64,000 nucleotides of DNA from positions 44,901 to 108,900 of the forward strand of contig NZ_JBFDAH010000016.1 in assembly GCF_040719265.1 (NCBI RefSeq). The letters run 5' to 3'. Made by a program: the position numbers and the translations under genes. This DNA comes from Aliikangiella maris (GTDB lineage: Bacteria > Pseudomonadota > Gammaproteobacteria > Enterobacterales > Kangiellaceae). Numbering within the stretch: the first letter of the stretch is position 1; each line of letters opens with the position of its first letter. A model generated the notes under the pieces. The model ran no database searches. It saw nothing but the letters and a program-made list of their open reading frames with translations, and was not told the DNA's origin. Shown here piece after piece: positions 1-9,071 of this stretch.

Positions 1-871
1 GAATTGATAATAAATTATTTTGGTGGGGATGAAAGGCAACACTGGTGGTCCATAAACCTTCGGGAACTTGAATTTTTGCTATTAAGTCACCCAGTGGGTC
101 GAATATCCAAACTCGGCCAGCTTGAGCCTGAGCCACGGCCAACAAACCATTGTTATTGACTGCAAGGCCATCAGGACCTAGCCCGCCACTTAATTGAATA
201 AAGCAGCCTGTCATTGGGTGTAACGGATCAGGGGCATTGCGGCGTAATCGCCAGATTGCATTGGCTCGGGTAACTGCCAAGTAAATAAATTGGTTATCTG
301 CACTTATCGCAATACCATTGGGGTAGGGAATATTATTTAATACTGTTTGAATTTTACCGTTACCAGTTAAACAAAATAACCTGCCAGTGGGATCCGAAAG
401 GCTGCTTCTACCTGGATCGGTGAACCAGATTTGATTGTCATGATCAATGGTGACATCAGCTAATCCACGAAAATTTTCACTGTTGATACCTGTACATATT
501 GATTTAAGGCTAGATGAGCGGTTTGGCTGTTTTTCTGCTAAATTAACTGGCAGAAAATGCAATAGGCCCTGTCGATAATCAGAAATCAAAAAGCCCTTAT
601 CGGGATGTAATGCCAAACAGTGTGGTTCACCTTCATAAGTCAGTTGTGTTTGCCATTTTCCTTCGTTTGTTATTGAGAATATTCGACCATATGGTACATC
701 GACACACCATAAATTCCCTTCACAATCATAGGCGGCACCTTCAATAAATGAACCAAGTTCTTCACCTGGTCGGGTAACCTTAACCCACTCAGTTGGTTCA
801 CCTCGATAAAATAGTGATTGCGGTAATTGAGTCAGTTTTTCGGCTGTTAGTGTTTTGCTTGCGCCATACAT
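1..871 (-). CDS. SMP-30/gluconolactonase/LRE-like protein, C-terminus beyond window
   Basis: I translated this open frame by hand. It runs from an ATG at 871 to the left edge of the window without a stop, giving about 290 N-terminal residues. The sequence has the feel of the SMP-30/gluconolactonase six-bladed propeller family: repeated strands around IWFTDPG, YPNGIAISAD and GPDGLAVNNNG, which hold the usual metal-site Asn and Asp. Members of the family hydrolyse sugar or other lactones, but the substrate cannot be read here. Its ATG overlaps the stop of the upstream CoA-transferase gene by one base (TAATG), so the two are probably translationally coupled and work on the same substrate. The end of the gene lies outside the window. 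Confidence 0.75.
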   Translation of the reverse strand, partial: MYGASKTLTAEKLTQLPQSLFYRGEPTEWVKVTRPGEELGSFIEGAAYDCEGNLWCVDVPYGRIFSITNEGKWQTQLTYEGEPHCLALHPDKGFLISDYRQGLLHFLPVNLAEKQPNRSSSLKSICTGINSENFRGLADVTIDHDNQIWFTDPGRSSLSDPTGRLFCLTGNGKIQTVLNNIPYPNGIAISADNQFIYLAVTRANAIWRLRRNAPDPLHPMTGCFIQLSGGLGPDGLAVNNNGLLAVAQAQAGRVWIFDPLGDLIAKIQVPEGLWTTSVAFHPHQNNLLSI

Positions 872-2181
872 TAAATAATTCCTGATACTTCCAGTTCGGC
901 AATTTCAGACTCAGTCAGCCCTAATTCCATGAATATTTCTTTATTGTGTTGACACAGCTTGGGCGGTGATGAATGTATTTGTGGGCCATGATGATCAAAC
1001 TGAAAAGGTGAAACCGGCACTGTCACCGGTGCTTTTTCAAAGGGCTCTTTGGGTAGTTGATAAAGTAGTTGGCGATCTTTTAAGTGAGGCATGTTGATTG
1101 CTTCTGCAAGTGTACGTACCCTTTCTGCTGGAATACCGAGTTGGTGAAATATTTCTTCCCATTGTGCCGCTGTTTTTTCCAATAATAAATGACTGAGTCG
1201 ATGGTACATGGCGTCACTTTCTAAATACAGATCTTCCCAATTGGCCAGCTCACTCCACTCAGGCACATCAAAGTACTGCCATAATTTTTGATTTTGCTTA
1301 AAATTAAATGCGCCCAGCATTAAGTAACCACAGCGCGTCTGATAGCAGGCGAGACCTGCTTCTTTACGTTTTTTAAATGAAGACGAGGTTTCGGTGTTGA
1401 TTGACTCTTCTGCTTGATGCACTTTTGTTTGGTGTTCTTTGGCATCAGCTGTGTTTGAGTACGGCTGAATTGGTTGTTTTTGCTGATGTTGGTGATAAAT
1501 TTCGGTACTCATTTCCGGTGCCATCATCATCAGTGCAGTGTCAAACATGGCTAAGTCGATGTATTGGCCTTGCTGAGTATGCTCGCGCTGAAATAGTGCA
1601 GATGAAATGGCAAATGCTGCTGCAAATCCGGTGGTGTAATCAACAAAAGAAGCACCTGTTTTTATTGGTCGCCTCGATTGTTCTGATTGTGCTGTACCGT
1701 AATAGGCCGATGCAGTTTGGCTCATTAAACCACTCGCTGCCTGAATCACATTATCATAGGCATTCACTGAAGCACGCTGGTTGTTTTGCCCAAATCCGGT
1801 AATCGAGCAATAAATAATTTTAGGGTTAATGGTTTTTATCGATAGGTAATCAAGTCCTAGTGCTGCCAGCGCCCCTACTCGGTAATTTTCGACGATAACA
1901 TCTGCCGTTTTAGCCAGTCGTTTAAAGATGTCTTGCCCGACCGGGTTTTTTAAATTGAGTGTTATCGACTTCTTGTTGCTCGCCTGTACTCGAAAATTAA
2001 TACCAGATTTTTGTTGGTTTTGATAATGATCCGGACCTCGAGTGCGAACGCAGTCTGGTTCGTGCGGTGGTTCTATTTTTATGACTTCTGCCCCCAATAC
2101 GGCCAACTGGTATGTGGCGAAAGGCCCCGCCAGCACATGGGTTAAATCAAGAACACGAATTTTATTAAATGGTGCAGTCAT
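871..2181 (-). CDS. CoA-transferase family III (CaiB/BaiF)
   Basis: The 436-aa product is a family III CoA-transferase, which moves CoA between carboxylic acids through a covalent aspartyl intermediate. The N-terminus IRVLDLTHVLAGPFATYQLA with the following GAEVIKIEPP is the family signature. The region around residues 180-190 (GASFVDYTTGF) should hold the catalytic Asp. Length is slightly above the usual 380-410 aa because of a polar insert near residues 240-270. It starts an apparent two-gene minus-strand operon with the SMP-30-like gene and is divergent from the aminotransferase and BKACE genes, suggesting one shared catabolic function. The acyl substrate is unknown; carnitine-like, aromatic or dicarboxylic acids are all possible for the family. 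Confidence 0.85.
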   Translation of the reverse strand: MTAPFNKIRVLDLTHVLAGPFATYQLAVLGAEVIKIEPPHEPDCVRTRGPDHYQNQQKSGINFRVQASNKKSITLNLKNPVGQDIFKRLAKTADVIVENYRVGALAALGLDYLSIKTINPKIIYCSITGFGQNNQRASVNAYDNVIQAASGLMSQTASAYYGTAQSEQSRRPIKTGASFVDYTTGFAAAFAISSALFQREHTQQGQYIDLAMFDTALMMMAPEMSTEIYHQHQQKQPIQPYSNTADAKEHQTKVHQAEESINTETSSSFKKRKEAGLACYQTRCGYLMLGAFNFKQNQKLWQYFDVPEWSELANWEDLYLESDAMYHRLSHLLLEKTAAQWEEIFHQLGIPAERVRTLAEAINMPHLKDRQLLYQLPKEPFEKAPVTVPVSPFQFDHHGPQIHSSPPKLCQHNKEIFMELGLTESEIAELEVSGII

Positions 2182-2477
2182 AAAAAGCCTAAAAAGATGA
2201 ATGTCTTACCAACGTCGTTAAAGCTAAAAATAGAGTAAGCTTTACTCAGAAAATGATCTTTCGTTTATAAACTTTAGTTGAGTTCTTCGAAGATAAGTCC
2301 AAACATTATTCTATTTGTTTTATATACTATCAAGTGTTTTTTATGTAAATTTTCACTAGATGGTTATTGGTTGCGCTAAAACCTATAAAAAAGGAATAAG
2401 GTTAGTATTTTTCTTTACAATTAAGTTTTGTATGTTATTTTATGTTTTGTATATGGTTTATTGACTGAGGCTTTTTA
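2182..2477. promoter_or_regulatory. Divergent intergenic region between CoA-transferase and aminotransferase genes
   Basis: This AT-rich stretch of about 296 bases separates two divergently transcribed gene sets and must hold both promoters. I see no clear operator palindrome, and no transcription factor gene sits beside it, so regulation of this cluster is not visible in the window. Confidence 0.4.
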
Positions 2478-3854
2478 ATGAATTCGGTTTTGCACAGAAA
2501 CCTGCGGCATTCCTTACCTACCGCGAGCAAAGGTGAGGGAGTTTATTTAAAGGACTCTGAAGGTAAATTGTATATAGATGCCTCCGGTGGGGCTGGTGTG
2601 TCCTCACTGGGGCATCGTTCCGCTGTTGTGAATAATGCCATTTGGCAGCAACTCAATCAGCTGGAATGTGCTCATACTTCATTTTTTACTAATTCACCTT
2701 GTGAAAGTTTAGCTTCACGTTTGGTTGAGCGCGCCCCGACCGATTTTGGTCAAGGGCGTGTTATTTTTATCAATAGTGGTTCTGAAGCGATGGAAGTTGC
2801 ATTAAAGCTAGCACGACAATTTCATGTTGAACGCGGCGAGTTAACTCGCACTCATTTTATATCCCGCCGACAAAGCTATCATGGCAATACCTTAGGTGCG
2901 TTGGCTGTCAGCGGAAATTTACGCCGTCGACAAATCTACCAACCCATGTTGATGCCAACTAGCCAAATTGCACCTTGTTATGCTTATCGTCATCAGCATA
3001 GTAATGAGTCCGAAGTAGCTTATGCGCAGCGTTGTGCATTAGATCTGGAAACGGAAATAAATCATCTTGGCGCAGAAAATGTTGCGGCATTTATTGCTGA
3101 ACCCGTCTCTGGTGCAACGTTAGGTTGTGCGACGGCCCCGCAAACTTATTTTGCCGAAATTCGCCGCATTTGTGATCGCTATGGTGTGCTGATGATTGCT
3201 GATGAAGTGATGTGCGGTATGGGAAGAACCGGTCATTGGTTTGCTATGAGCGGTGAAGTGGATATTGAAGATTCAAGTTCTGCAACTAACCCTGTCTGTC
3301 CGGATATTATTACCTTGGCAAAAGGTCTCGGCGCGGGATATCAGCCTATTGCGGCAACTATGGCCAGTGAAAAAGTGGTTTCTGTTATTGAAAAAGGATC
3401 AGGACAATTAGCGAATGGACACACTTATATGAGTCATGCGGTTGCTTGTGCCGCTGCACTGGCTGTAGTTGATGAAATTACTCAGCGTGACTTGCTGCAT
3501 GAAGTGAATGTCATGGGACGCTACATACAGGCGCTTCTCGCAGCGACATTTGCCGAACATCCCTATGTTGGTGATATTCGTGGGAGAGGATTGTTTTGGG
3601 GAATTGAACTGGTGAAAGATAAAGTCACCAAAGTACCCTTTGCCGCAGAGTTACAGATTGCGCCAATGATAAAACAAGTCGCTATGCAAAATGGGCTGAT
3701 ATGTTATCCGGCACAAGGTTGTGTTGATGGTATTGCTGGCGATCACATTTTGCTGGCGCCGCCCTTTATTATAAATACTGAACAAATTAACGAAGTGGTT
3801 GATAAGTTACAAATCAGCCTGAAAGCGTGTTTAGTTAACAAAAATCTGATGTAA
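2478..3854 (+). CDS. Class III (omega) PLP-dependent aminotransferase
   Basis: The 458-aa product belongs to the class III aminotransferases, which act on the amino group of omega-, beta- or diamino substrates. Visible motifs are the phosphate-binding FINSGSEAMEVALKLAR near 97-113, SYHGNTLGAL near 133-142, the PLP-contacting LMIADEVMCGMGRTG near 238-252 and the Schiff-base lysine K282 in TLAKGLGAGYQP. Length is normal for the family. It lies 73 bases upstream of a BKACE gene on the same strand. The pairing suggests that transamination yields a beta-keto acid which BKACE then cleaves, making a beta-amino acid a reasonable substrate. That assignment is inferred from context; the fold is seen directly. 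Confidence 0.88.
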   Translation: MNSVLHRNLRHSLPTASKGEGVYLKDSEGKLYIDASGGAGVSSLGHRSAVVNNAIWQQLNQLECAHTSFFTNSPCESLASRLVERAPTDFGQGRVIFINSGSEAMEVALKLARQFHVERGELTRTHFISRRQSYHGNTLGALAVSGNLRRRQIYQPMLMPTSQIAPCYAYRHQHSNESEVAYAQRCALDLETEINHLGAENVAAFIAEPVSGATLGCATAPQTYFAEIRRICDRYGVLMIADEVMCGMGRTGHWFAMSGEVDIEDSSSATNPVCPDIITLAKGLGAGYQPIAATMASEKVVSVIEKGSGQLANGHTYMSHAVACAAALAVVDEITQRDLLHEVNVMGRYIQALLAATFAEHPYVGDIRGRGLFWGIELVKDKVTKVPFAAELQIAPMIKQVAMQNGLICYPAQGCVDGIAGDHILLAPPFIINTEQINEVVDKLQISLKACLVNKNLM

Positions 3855-3927
3855 ATAGTGAGTCAGATTGTTCAAACCAAAACTGACTTAATTCAAATAT
3901 AATCCCAATTGGGTTTTCTGGAATTTT

Positions 3928-4818
3928 ATGGCGAGAAAAACAATTTTAACCTGTGCGGTGACAGGCAATATTACAACACGAGAGCAACATCCTGGGTTGC
4001 CCGTGACGCCTGCCGAAATAGCACAGGCTTCGATTGATGCCGCCCGCGCCGGTGCGGCTGTTGTGCATATTCATGCAAGAGATATTGAAACAGGGAAAGG
4101 ATCAATGTCTTTATCACTCTACCAGGAAATTGTTGCGCGTATACAGGCGGCCGATGTTAACCCGATTATTAATTTAACCACCGGTGAAGGTGGTCGATTT
4201 ATTCCAGATGAATTTAATCCACAACTGGCCGCGCCTGGCTCGACGCTGTGCGAACCTGGTAAGCGAATTGAGCATGTGGTGCAACTGAAAACGGAACTTT
4301 GTACACTTGATTTAAACACCATGATTTCTGGTCAAGCTGCGGTGATTAATACACCTAAAAATATTGAAGTGATGGCAAATGGGATTTATGGCGCTGGTGT
4401 AAAACCCGAGATTGAACTTTTTGGACTTGGGGATTTACATTTAGCGATTGATTTAATTGCTCAAGGGGTTATTCAACAACCAACTATGTTTTCAATCGTA
4501 CTGGGTGTTAAATATGGCGCGATGCCAACACCGGAAACATTATTTTTTATGGCATCGCAATTACCAGATAATTGCCAATGGTCTGCTTTTGGGCTAGGTC
4601 GTCATGAATTTCCATTGCTTGTTCAATCTTGGTTATTAGGGGGGCATATTCGAGTTGGGCTGGAAGACAATGTTTATATCAGTAAAGGCGTGCTTGCCAG
4701 AGATAATGCACAATTAGTAGAAAAAGCCGTCAACTTGATTGAAAATCTGGGGGGGAGTATTGCAACAAGTAATGAGGCAAGGCAAATGCTTGGCCTGTCA
4801 TCATCGATACCCGATTAA
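3928..4818 (+). CDS. BKACE-family beta-keto acid cleavage enzyme (Kce-like)
   Basis: The 296-aa protein matches the BKACE (DUF849, 3-keto-5-aminohexanoate cleavage enzyme) family. These Zn-dependent TIM-barrel enzymes react a beta-keto acid with acetyl-CoA to give acetoacetate and a shorter acyl-CoA. The N-terminal VTGNITTREQHPGLPVTP, the metal-ligand pair H47 and H49 in VVHIHARD, INLTTGEGG near 81-89, and E246 in VGLEDN are all in place. Length is typical. It follows the aminotransferase gene and faces a CoA-transferase gene, which fits a route from an amino acid to a keto acid and then to acyl-CoA. The family is clear; the substrate (for example dehydrocarnitine or 3-keto-5-aminohexanoate) cannot be chosen from sequence by eye. 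Confidence 0.88.
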   Translation: MARKTILTCAVTGNITTREQHPGLPVTPAEIAQASIDAARAGAAVVHIHARDIETGKGSMSLSLYQEIVARIQAADVNPIINLTTGEGGRFIPDEFNPQLAAPGSTLCEPGKRIEHVVQLKTELCTLDLNTMISGQAAVINTPKNIEVMANGIYGAGVKPEIELFGLGDLHLAIDLIAQGVIQQPTMFSIVLGVKYGAMPTPETLFFMASQLPDNCQWSAFGLGRHEFPLLVQSWLLGGHIRVGLEDNVYISKGVLARDNAQLVEKAVNLIENLGGSIATSNEARQMLGLSSSIPD

Positions 4819-5198
4819 GCCTGATTGAACCGATTCAATTGGGTATAATCTTCTGTATTGATTTAAACCTATCGTCCTATATTCAAACCGTTATCTGCTT
4901 TTCTCCGTAAAATAACCAATATTCTGATGCTGAAATGAGCAACGCTTGTTAACTCATTGATAGGCAATTACGGGGTGACTTGAATTTTGTGCGCAGCTTC
5001 CACAACTAAATCATTTTATTTTGTAATACTTATTCATCAAGGGATGAGTAAACTGATTAAGATCTGTGTTCATTTCAGTCTAAACTGTTGTGATATCCGT
5101 AACTAAGTATCTAATTTTATATTGGATTAATCGTTTAATTTAGATTTCGAATTGAACTGCATATAAAATTGACTGACAAAGGCTAAGTTTACAACCGC
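4819..5198. other. Intergenic region of 380 bases without a gene
   Basis: No open frame of note. Just after the BKACE stop there is a small inverted repeat, TTGAA-CCGA-TTCAA, followed closely by GGGTATAAT, which could be a -10 element. The rest is AT-rich and presumably carries the promoter of the exporter gene that starts at 5199. Confidence 0.35.
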
Positions 5199-7493
5199 AT
5201 GCATCAATATAGTATTCGCTTATTTTCGTTTATTATCGAACGCGCCAAGTTGGTCATTGTATTGGCGTTGCTGTGTGTATGCTTCTTGTCCACTGGACTT
5301 ACTCAATTATCAATTAGTAATGATTTTAAAGTCTATCTAAGTAAAGATAACCCACAACTCAAAGCGTTTGAAAAGTTTGAAGCCAACTATGTGAAATCAG
5401 ATAGTGCAACTTTTGTGATAACCGCAAAAGAAGGCGATGTTTTTACTGCTGAAGGACTCAAACTGATTGCCGAATTAACTGCGCAAAGCTGGCAACTGGA
5501 TTATGCCTATCGTGTTTCTTCATTGAGTAATTATCAGTATACCCGAGCGACTGACGATACAATTGAAACACGCTATTTATATGAAGATGCCGAACAATTG
5601 AGCTTGTTAGATATTGCCAATATTCAAAAAATAGCCTTGAGTGAAAAGCGATTGCTCAACAATTTGCTAACACAAGATGGCAAACTGGCATTGATTGCTG
5701 TCAATTTGAATTTACCAGAACAACAAGCTAATGCGTCAATACTGGTTACTGAGCAAGCAGAAAGGCTACGCGATCAATTTCGATTACGCTATCCCACATT
5801 ACAAATTGACAATGGTGGCTCGGTCGCTTTTAACACAACTCTGGCTCGCGCAGTTGCTCATGATTTGCAGACCCTTTTACCACTTAGTTATTTGATTATT
5901 TTTGGTGGTTTATTTTGGTTTTTAAGAAGCCTTTCGGCAACACTTAGCATTTTCATTTTAATCAGCACCTGCTTGTTGGCGACTTTTGGCCTTTGGGGGT
6001 GGTTTTCACCAGTATTAACACCTATCGCTGGATTTGCACCGTCGATTTTATTATCGATCATGGTGGCTGATAGCGTGCACATAATTGTGAATTATTTGCA
6101 CCAACGGGCAAATGGCATGGATAAAAAAGAATCTATTTTAAGTAGTCTGCAAATTAATCGAATGCCGGTTTTAATTACAAGTGTCACTACCATCATTGGT
6201 TTTTTAAGTCTTAATTTTAGTGCATCGCCACCTTACCAGGATTTAGGCAATATGGTTGCCATTGGGGTTGCCATTGCTTTAATTTTCAGCTTTATTTTAT
6301 TGCCTGCAATGTTGACCGTGTTTCCTGATAAAGAATACCGCAATGGGCATTTTCGATTTGAATTGACAGCATTTTCAAATAAGGTCATCAGTTTTAAAAA
6401 ATATTTGCTGGTTATCATGATTGGCATTGCTTGTTTTCTGATTTTATTTATTCCACAAAATAAACTGAGCGACAATTGGTCGCATTACTTTGATGAAAAC
6501 TATGATTTAATCAAGTTGGTTAAACGAATAGATGGTTATTTAAGTGGAATTAATGCATTGGAATACTCTCTGCACTCAAAACAAAGTGAAGGTATATTTA
6601 ACCCAGATTATTTACAGCAGCTTGCTGAATTTGAAGAATGGTTATTACAGCAAGACAAAGTTTTTACGGTTCGATCATTCAATCATCTAATGAAAGATCT
6701 GAATCAGGTTATGCATAATGATGATCCGGTTTGGTATCGGATCCCACAATCTGCTGAGCTAGCCGCACAGTATTTATTATTTTATGAACTAGGACTGCCG
6801 GACGGTTTAGGGCTCGACAATCTGGTTACCATGAATCATCAGGCATCACGTTTAACCGTGTCCGTTTCTGATATGGGATCGGATGAATTACTCAGGCTAG
6901 ATCGTCTTGCGCAAGATTGGCTTAACGCCAATGCACCAGCGATCGAAACATCTGCGGCAACCGGATTAGGTGTCGTATTTGCACATATAGCCGAGCGAAA
7001 TATAGAAGGATTGTTACAGGGAACCGTATGGGCTTTAATTGGAATTTCAATCATTTTGATGTTGATTTTAAAATCCATTAAGTTTGGGTTAATCAGCTTG
7101 ATTCCAAATATTGTACCTGCGGCAATGGCTTATGGTGTATGGGGAATGACATTTGGATACGTTGATATTTCTCTGTCTATTGTCGCTTGTTCAACATTAG
7201 GTATTGTGGTTGATGATACGGTTCACTTTTTACATAAATATATTTTAGCCAGAAAAGCCAACATGAACACCGAAGAGGCTATTAAGTTTACTTTTAATCG
7301 TGTTGGTGGCGCGTTGTTGACGACTTCGGCTGCTTTATCTGGTGGTTTTTTAGTTTTGGCACTGTCTAATATGAATACTTCGGCCACGATAGGGTTATTG
7401 ATGGCAATCACTTTGGTGTTTGCCTTAATTGTCGATTTTTTATTGTTACCACCGCTGCTGCTGTTACTTGATAAAGGTCGCTCACAAGTATAA
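5199..7493 (+). CDS. MMPL/RND-superfamily exporter
   Basis: The 764-aa membrane protein is built as two halves, each with an N-terminal transmembrane helix (near 15-35 and 400-420), a periplasmic loop, and a block of five helices (near 225-375 and 605-760). The blocks contain MVADSVHIIVNY and VVDDTVHFLHKY, the Asp-bearing motifs expected at the proton relay of MMPL-type RND transporters. It has no membrane fusion partner or outer membrane channel next to it, consistent with the group often annotated as predicted exporters of the RND superfamily that handle hydrophobic or lipid cargo. The gene stands alone between long intergenic regions. Substrate unknown. Confidence 0.85.
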   Translation: MHQYSIRLFSFIIERAKLVIVLALLCVCFLSTGLTQLSISNDFKVYLSKDNPQLKAFEKFEANYVKSDSATFVITAKEGDVFTAEGLKLIAELTAQSWQLDYAYRVSSLSNYQYTRATDDTIETRYLYEDAEQLSLLDIANIQKIALSEKRLLNNLLTQDGKLALIAVNLNLPEQQANASILVTEQAERLRDQFRLRYPTLQIDNGGSVAFNTTLARAVAHDLQTLLPLSYLIIFGGLFWFLRSLSATLSIFILISTCLLATFGLWGWFSPVLTPIAGFAPSILLSIMVADSVHIIVNYLHQRANGMDKKESILSSLQINRMPVLITSVTTIIGFLSLNFSASPPYQDLGNMVAIGVAIALIFSFILLPAMLTVFPDKEYRNGHFRFELTAFSNKVISFKKYLLVIMIGIACFLILFIPQNKLSDNWSHYFDENYDLIKLVKRIDGYLSGINALEYSLHSKQSEGIFNPDYLQQLAEFEEWLLQQDKVFTVRSFNHLMKDLNQVMHNDDPVWYRIPQSAELAAQYLLFYELGLPDGLGLDNLVTMNHQASRLTVSVSDMGSDELLRLDRLAQDWLNANAPAIETSAATGLGVVFAHIAERNIEGLLQGTVWALIGISIILMLILKSIKFGLISLIPNIVPAAMAYGVWGMTFGYVDISLSIVACSTLGIVVDDTVHFLHKYILARKANMNTEEAIKFTFNRVGGALLTTSAALSGGFLVLALSNMNTSATIGLLMAITLVFALIVDFLLLPPLLLLLDKGRSQV

Positions 7494-7585
7494 AGAAAAG
7501 TGCTTTCTGTCTTTGGTAAGTAGTAAATATTTTAATCACAATGGTCATTGAAAAAAATTAAATGATTGATGGTAAGAGGAAAAAA

Positions 7586-8140
7586 ATGAACGAGCACATA
7601 GTAAACTATCAAGCGGTTATAGATTTTTGGTTTAGTGAATTAGAACCCGCAGCTTGGTTTAAAAAAGATATTTCGCTCGACAAGTTAATTGGCGATAGAT
7701 TTTTGGCAACCTATTATGCGGCTGGCCGCTGTGAATTATTTGGTTGGCGAAAAACCGCGCAGGGACGCTTAGCCGAAATAATTGTTCTCGATCAGTTTTC
7801 ACGAAATATGTTTCGCGATGATCCACGAGCGTTTCAATATGACTCTCTGGCTGTTGCATTAACCCAAGAAGCGGTTGCTGGAAATTATGATGAACAGTTA
7901 ACGCCTGAGAAAAAACAGTTTTTATATATGCCACTAATGCATTCTGAATCATTAACGATACATCGACAGGCTGAAGCATTGTTTGCTCAGCCAGGACTAG
8001 AAAATAATTATGATTTTGAAATAAAACATAAAGCCATTATTGAACAGTTTGGCCGCTACCCACATCGCAATGATATTTTGGGCCGCCAGTCAACTGAACA
8101 AGAAGTTGCTTTTCTTAAACAGCCTGGATCTTCTTTTTAA
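7586..8140 (+). CDS. DUF924 family protein
   Basis: This cytoplasmic protein of about 184 aa belongs to the DUF924 family (COG3803). VIDFWFSELEPAAWFKKD at the N-terminus, IIVLDQFSRNMFRDDPRAFQYD in the centre and KQFLYMPLMHSE, followed by FGRYPHRNDILGR, are the characteristic segments. I chose the ATG at 7586 because AAGAGGA lies just upstream; an ATG at 7562 would add eight residues with no clear ribosome-binding site. The fold is all-helical and TPR-like. No biochemical function is established that I know of, and the neighbours do not help. Confidence 0.85.
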   Translation: MNEHIVNYQAVIDFWFSELEPAAWFKKDISLDKLIGDRFLATYYAAGRCELFGWRKTAQGRLAEIIVLDQFSRNMFRDDPRAFQYDSLAVALTQEAVAGNYDEQLTPEKKQFLYMPLMHSESLTIHRQAEALFAQPGLENNYDFEIKHKAIIEQFGRYPHRNDILGRQSTEQEVAFLKQPGSSF

Positions 8141-8360
8141 CATAGAATTTTTTAATGGGCTGTTATTTAATGCTGTGATTGGTCTTTTGAAATGATGCGA
8201 CAAAACACGATGTCTTATGATGAATAGACATCTATTTCTAGTTATTTTTTCGGTATTATTATTCGATGAGATGATGAACGATAACAGCTAAATTTTTGTT
8301 TGTTATTCGCTCATCTCTCAGATAAATTACCGATGGTAGTCTAATGGTTTGCTGTTGCTT

Positions 8361-8708
8361 TTAGTCTATGACTTCGTCAGAAACCCAGTCCGAATCACTT
8401 TCATCAAATTCATTTTTTGAGCTACTTGATGAAACCGATATTTTCGAGCGATGAGTACCTGCATATTTAATCCAAATCTTGGCTAATTCGCTGTAATCCC
8501 GGTTAGCAGAAATAATCGCATTTTTGAGTTCAATATCGGAATCTGTTGGGTCCGACACCTCACCATTTAATAATGCTCTAATCAAGTTTCCATTACTTTC
8601 TAACTGCATACTTTGTGCGATTGTAAAATCGCCTGAGCGAGAAAAGCCGTATGGAAACTTAGCAATATCAGAAAATTTCTTTTGTAACCAAAACTCTCTA
8701 GTTTGCAT
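8361..8708 (-). CDS. maoP: MaoP-family protein (DUF413), Ori macrodomain organiser
   Basis: The roughly 115-aa product resembles E. coli MaoP (YifE). The shared core is FPYGFSRSGDFTIAQSMQLE near 18-37, then a helical stretch to KIWIKYAGTHRSK and an acidic serine-rich tail. In E. coli MaoP works with the short maoS site to organise the Ori macrodomain of the chromosome. I start it at the ATG at 8708, which has GGAG seven bases upstream; a TTG at 8720 is the alternative. The family assignment is strengthened by the divergent neighbour, an HdfR-like LysR regulator, the same arrangement as in enterobacteria. Whether it acts on chromosome folding in this organism is inference. Confidence 0.8.
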   Translation of the reverse strand: MQTREFWLQKKFSDIAKFPYGFSRSGDFTIAQSMQLESNGNLIRALLNGEVSDPTDSDIELKNAIISANRDYSELAKIWIKYAGTHRSKISVSSSSSKNEFDESDSDWVSDEVID

Positions 8709-9071
8709 GTAAAACTCCAATTAATATTCAAAAAAACAATGTGTCTGTTCAAAAAATATCAGCTTTTAACGGTCCTAAATAGACCCTTGATGAATTGAAT
8801 ATTAGCTTGAAATAAAAACTAGAAAAGCAAATAAATTTTATTGTAAGTATAAAAATATTTTATTATAACTAGTGTTAATTAGCCGTTCAAAAAACAGGCT
8901 ATTTTTTACATATTTAAGTAGAATGAGGCGTTTTGAGCAAACCGTGAACTAATCGTCGGTTTTACAGCGCAGGTTTGGCAAAAAACAATTGAAATTCAAT
9001 CTGGTAATCTGCCACTCTTGAAGAAATGTGATTACTCTGGCTTAAAAAATAAAGTAAAGCGATTCATACCC
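8709..9071. promoter_or_regulatory. Divergent maoP-hdfR intergenic region
   Basis: A 363-base AT-rich region between two divergent genes. It contains the inverted repeat GGTC-CTAAATA-GACC at 8771-8785 and several A-tracts. In E. coli the maoS site used by MaoP lies in the equivalent region. I cannot identify maoS by eye, so this is only the place where it should be sought. LysR-type autoregulation by HdfR is also plausible. Confidence 0.4.

Noticed and set aside
1401..1802. 133-codon open frame on the plus strand
   Set aside because: It is fully antisense to the CaiB-type gene, whose protein is clearly conserved, and has no recognisable motif.
7659..7979. 106-codon minus-strand frame
   Set aside because: Antisense shadow of the DUF924 gene with no supporting features.
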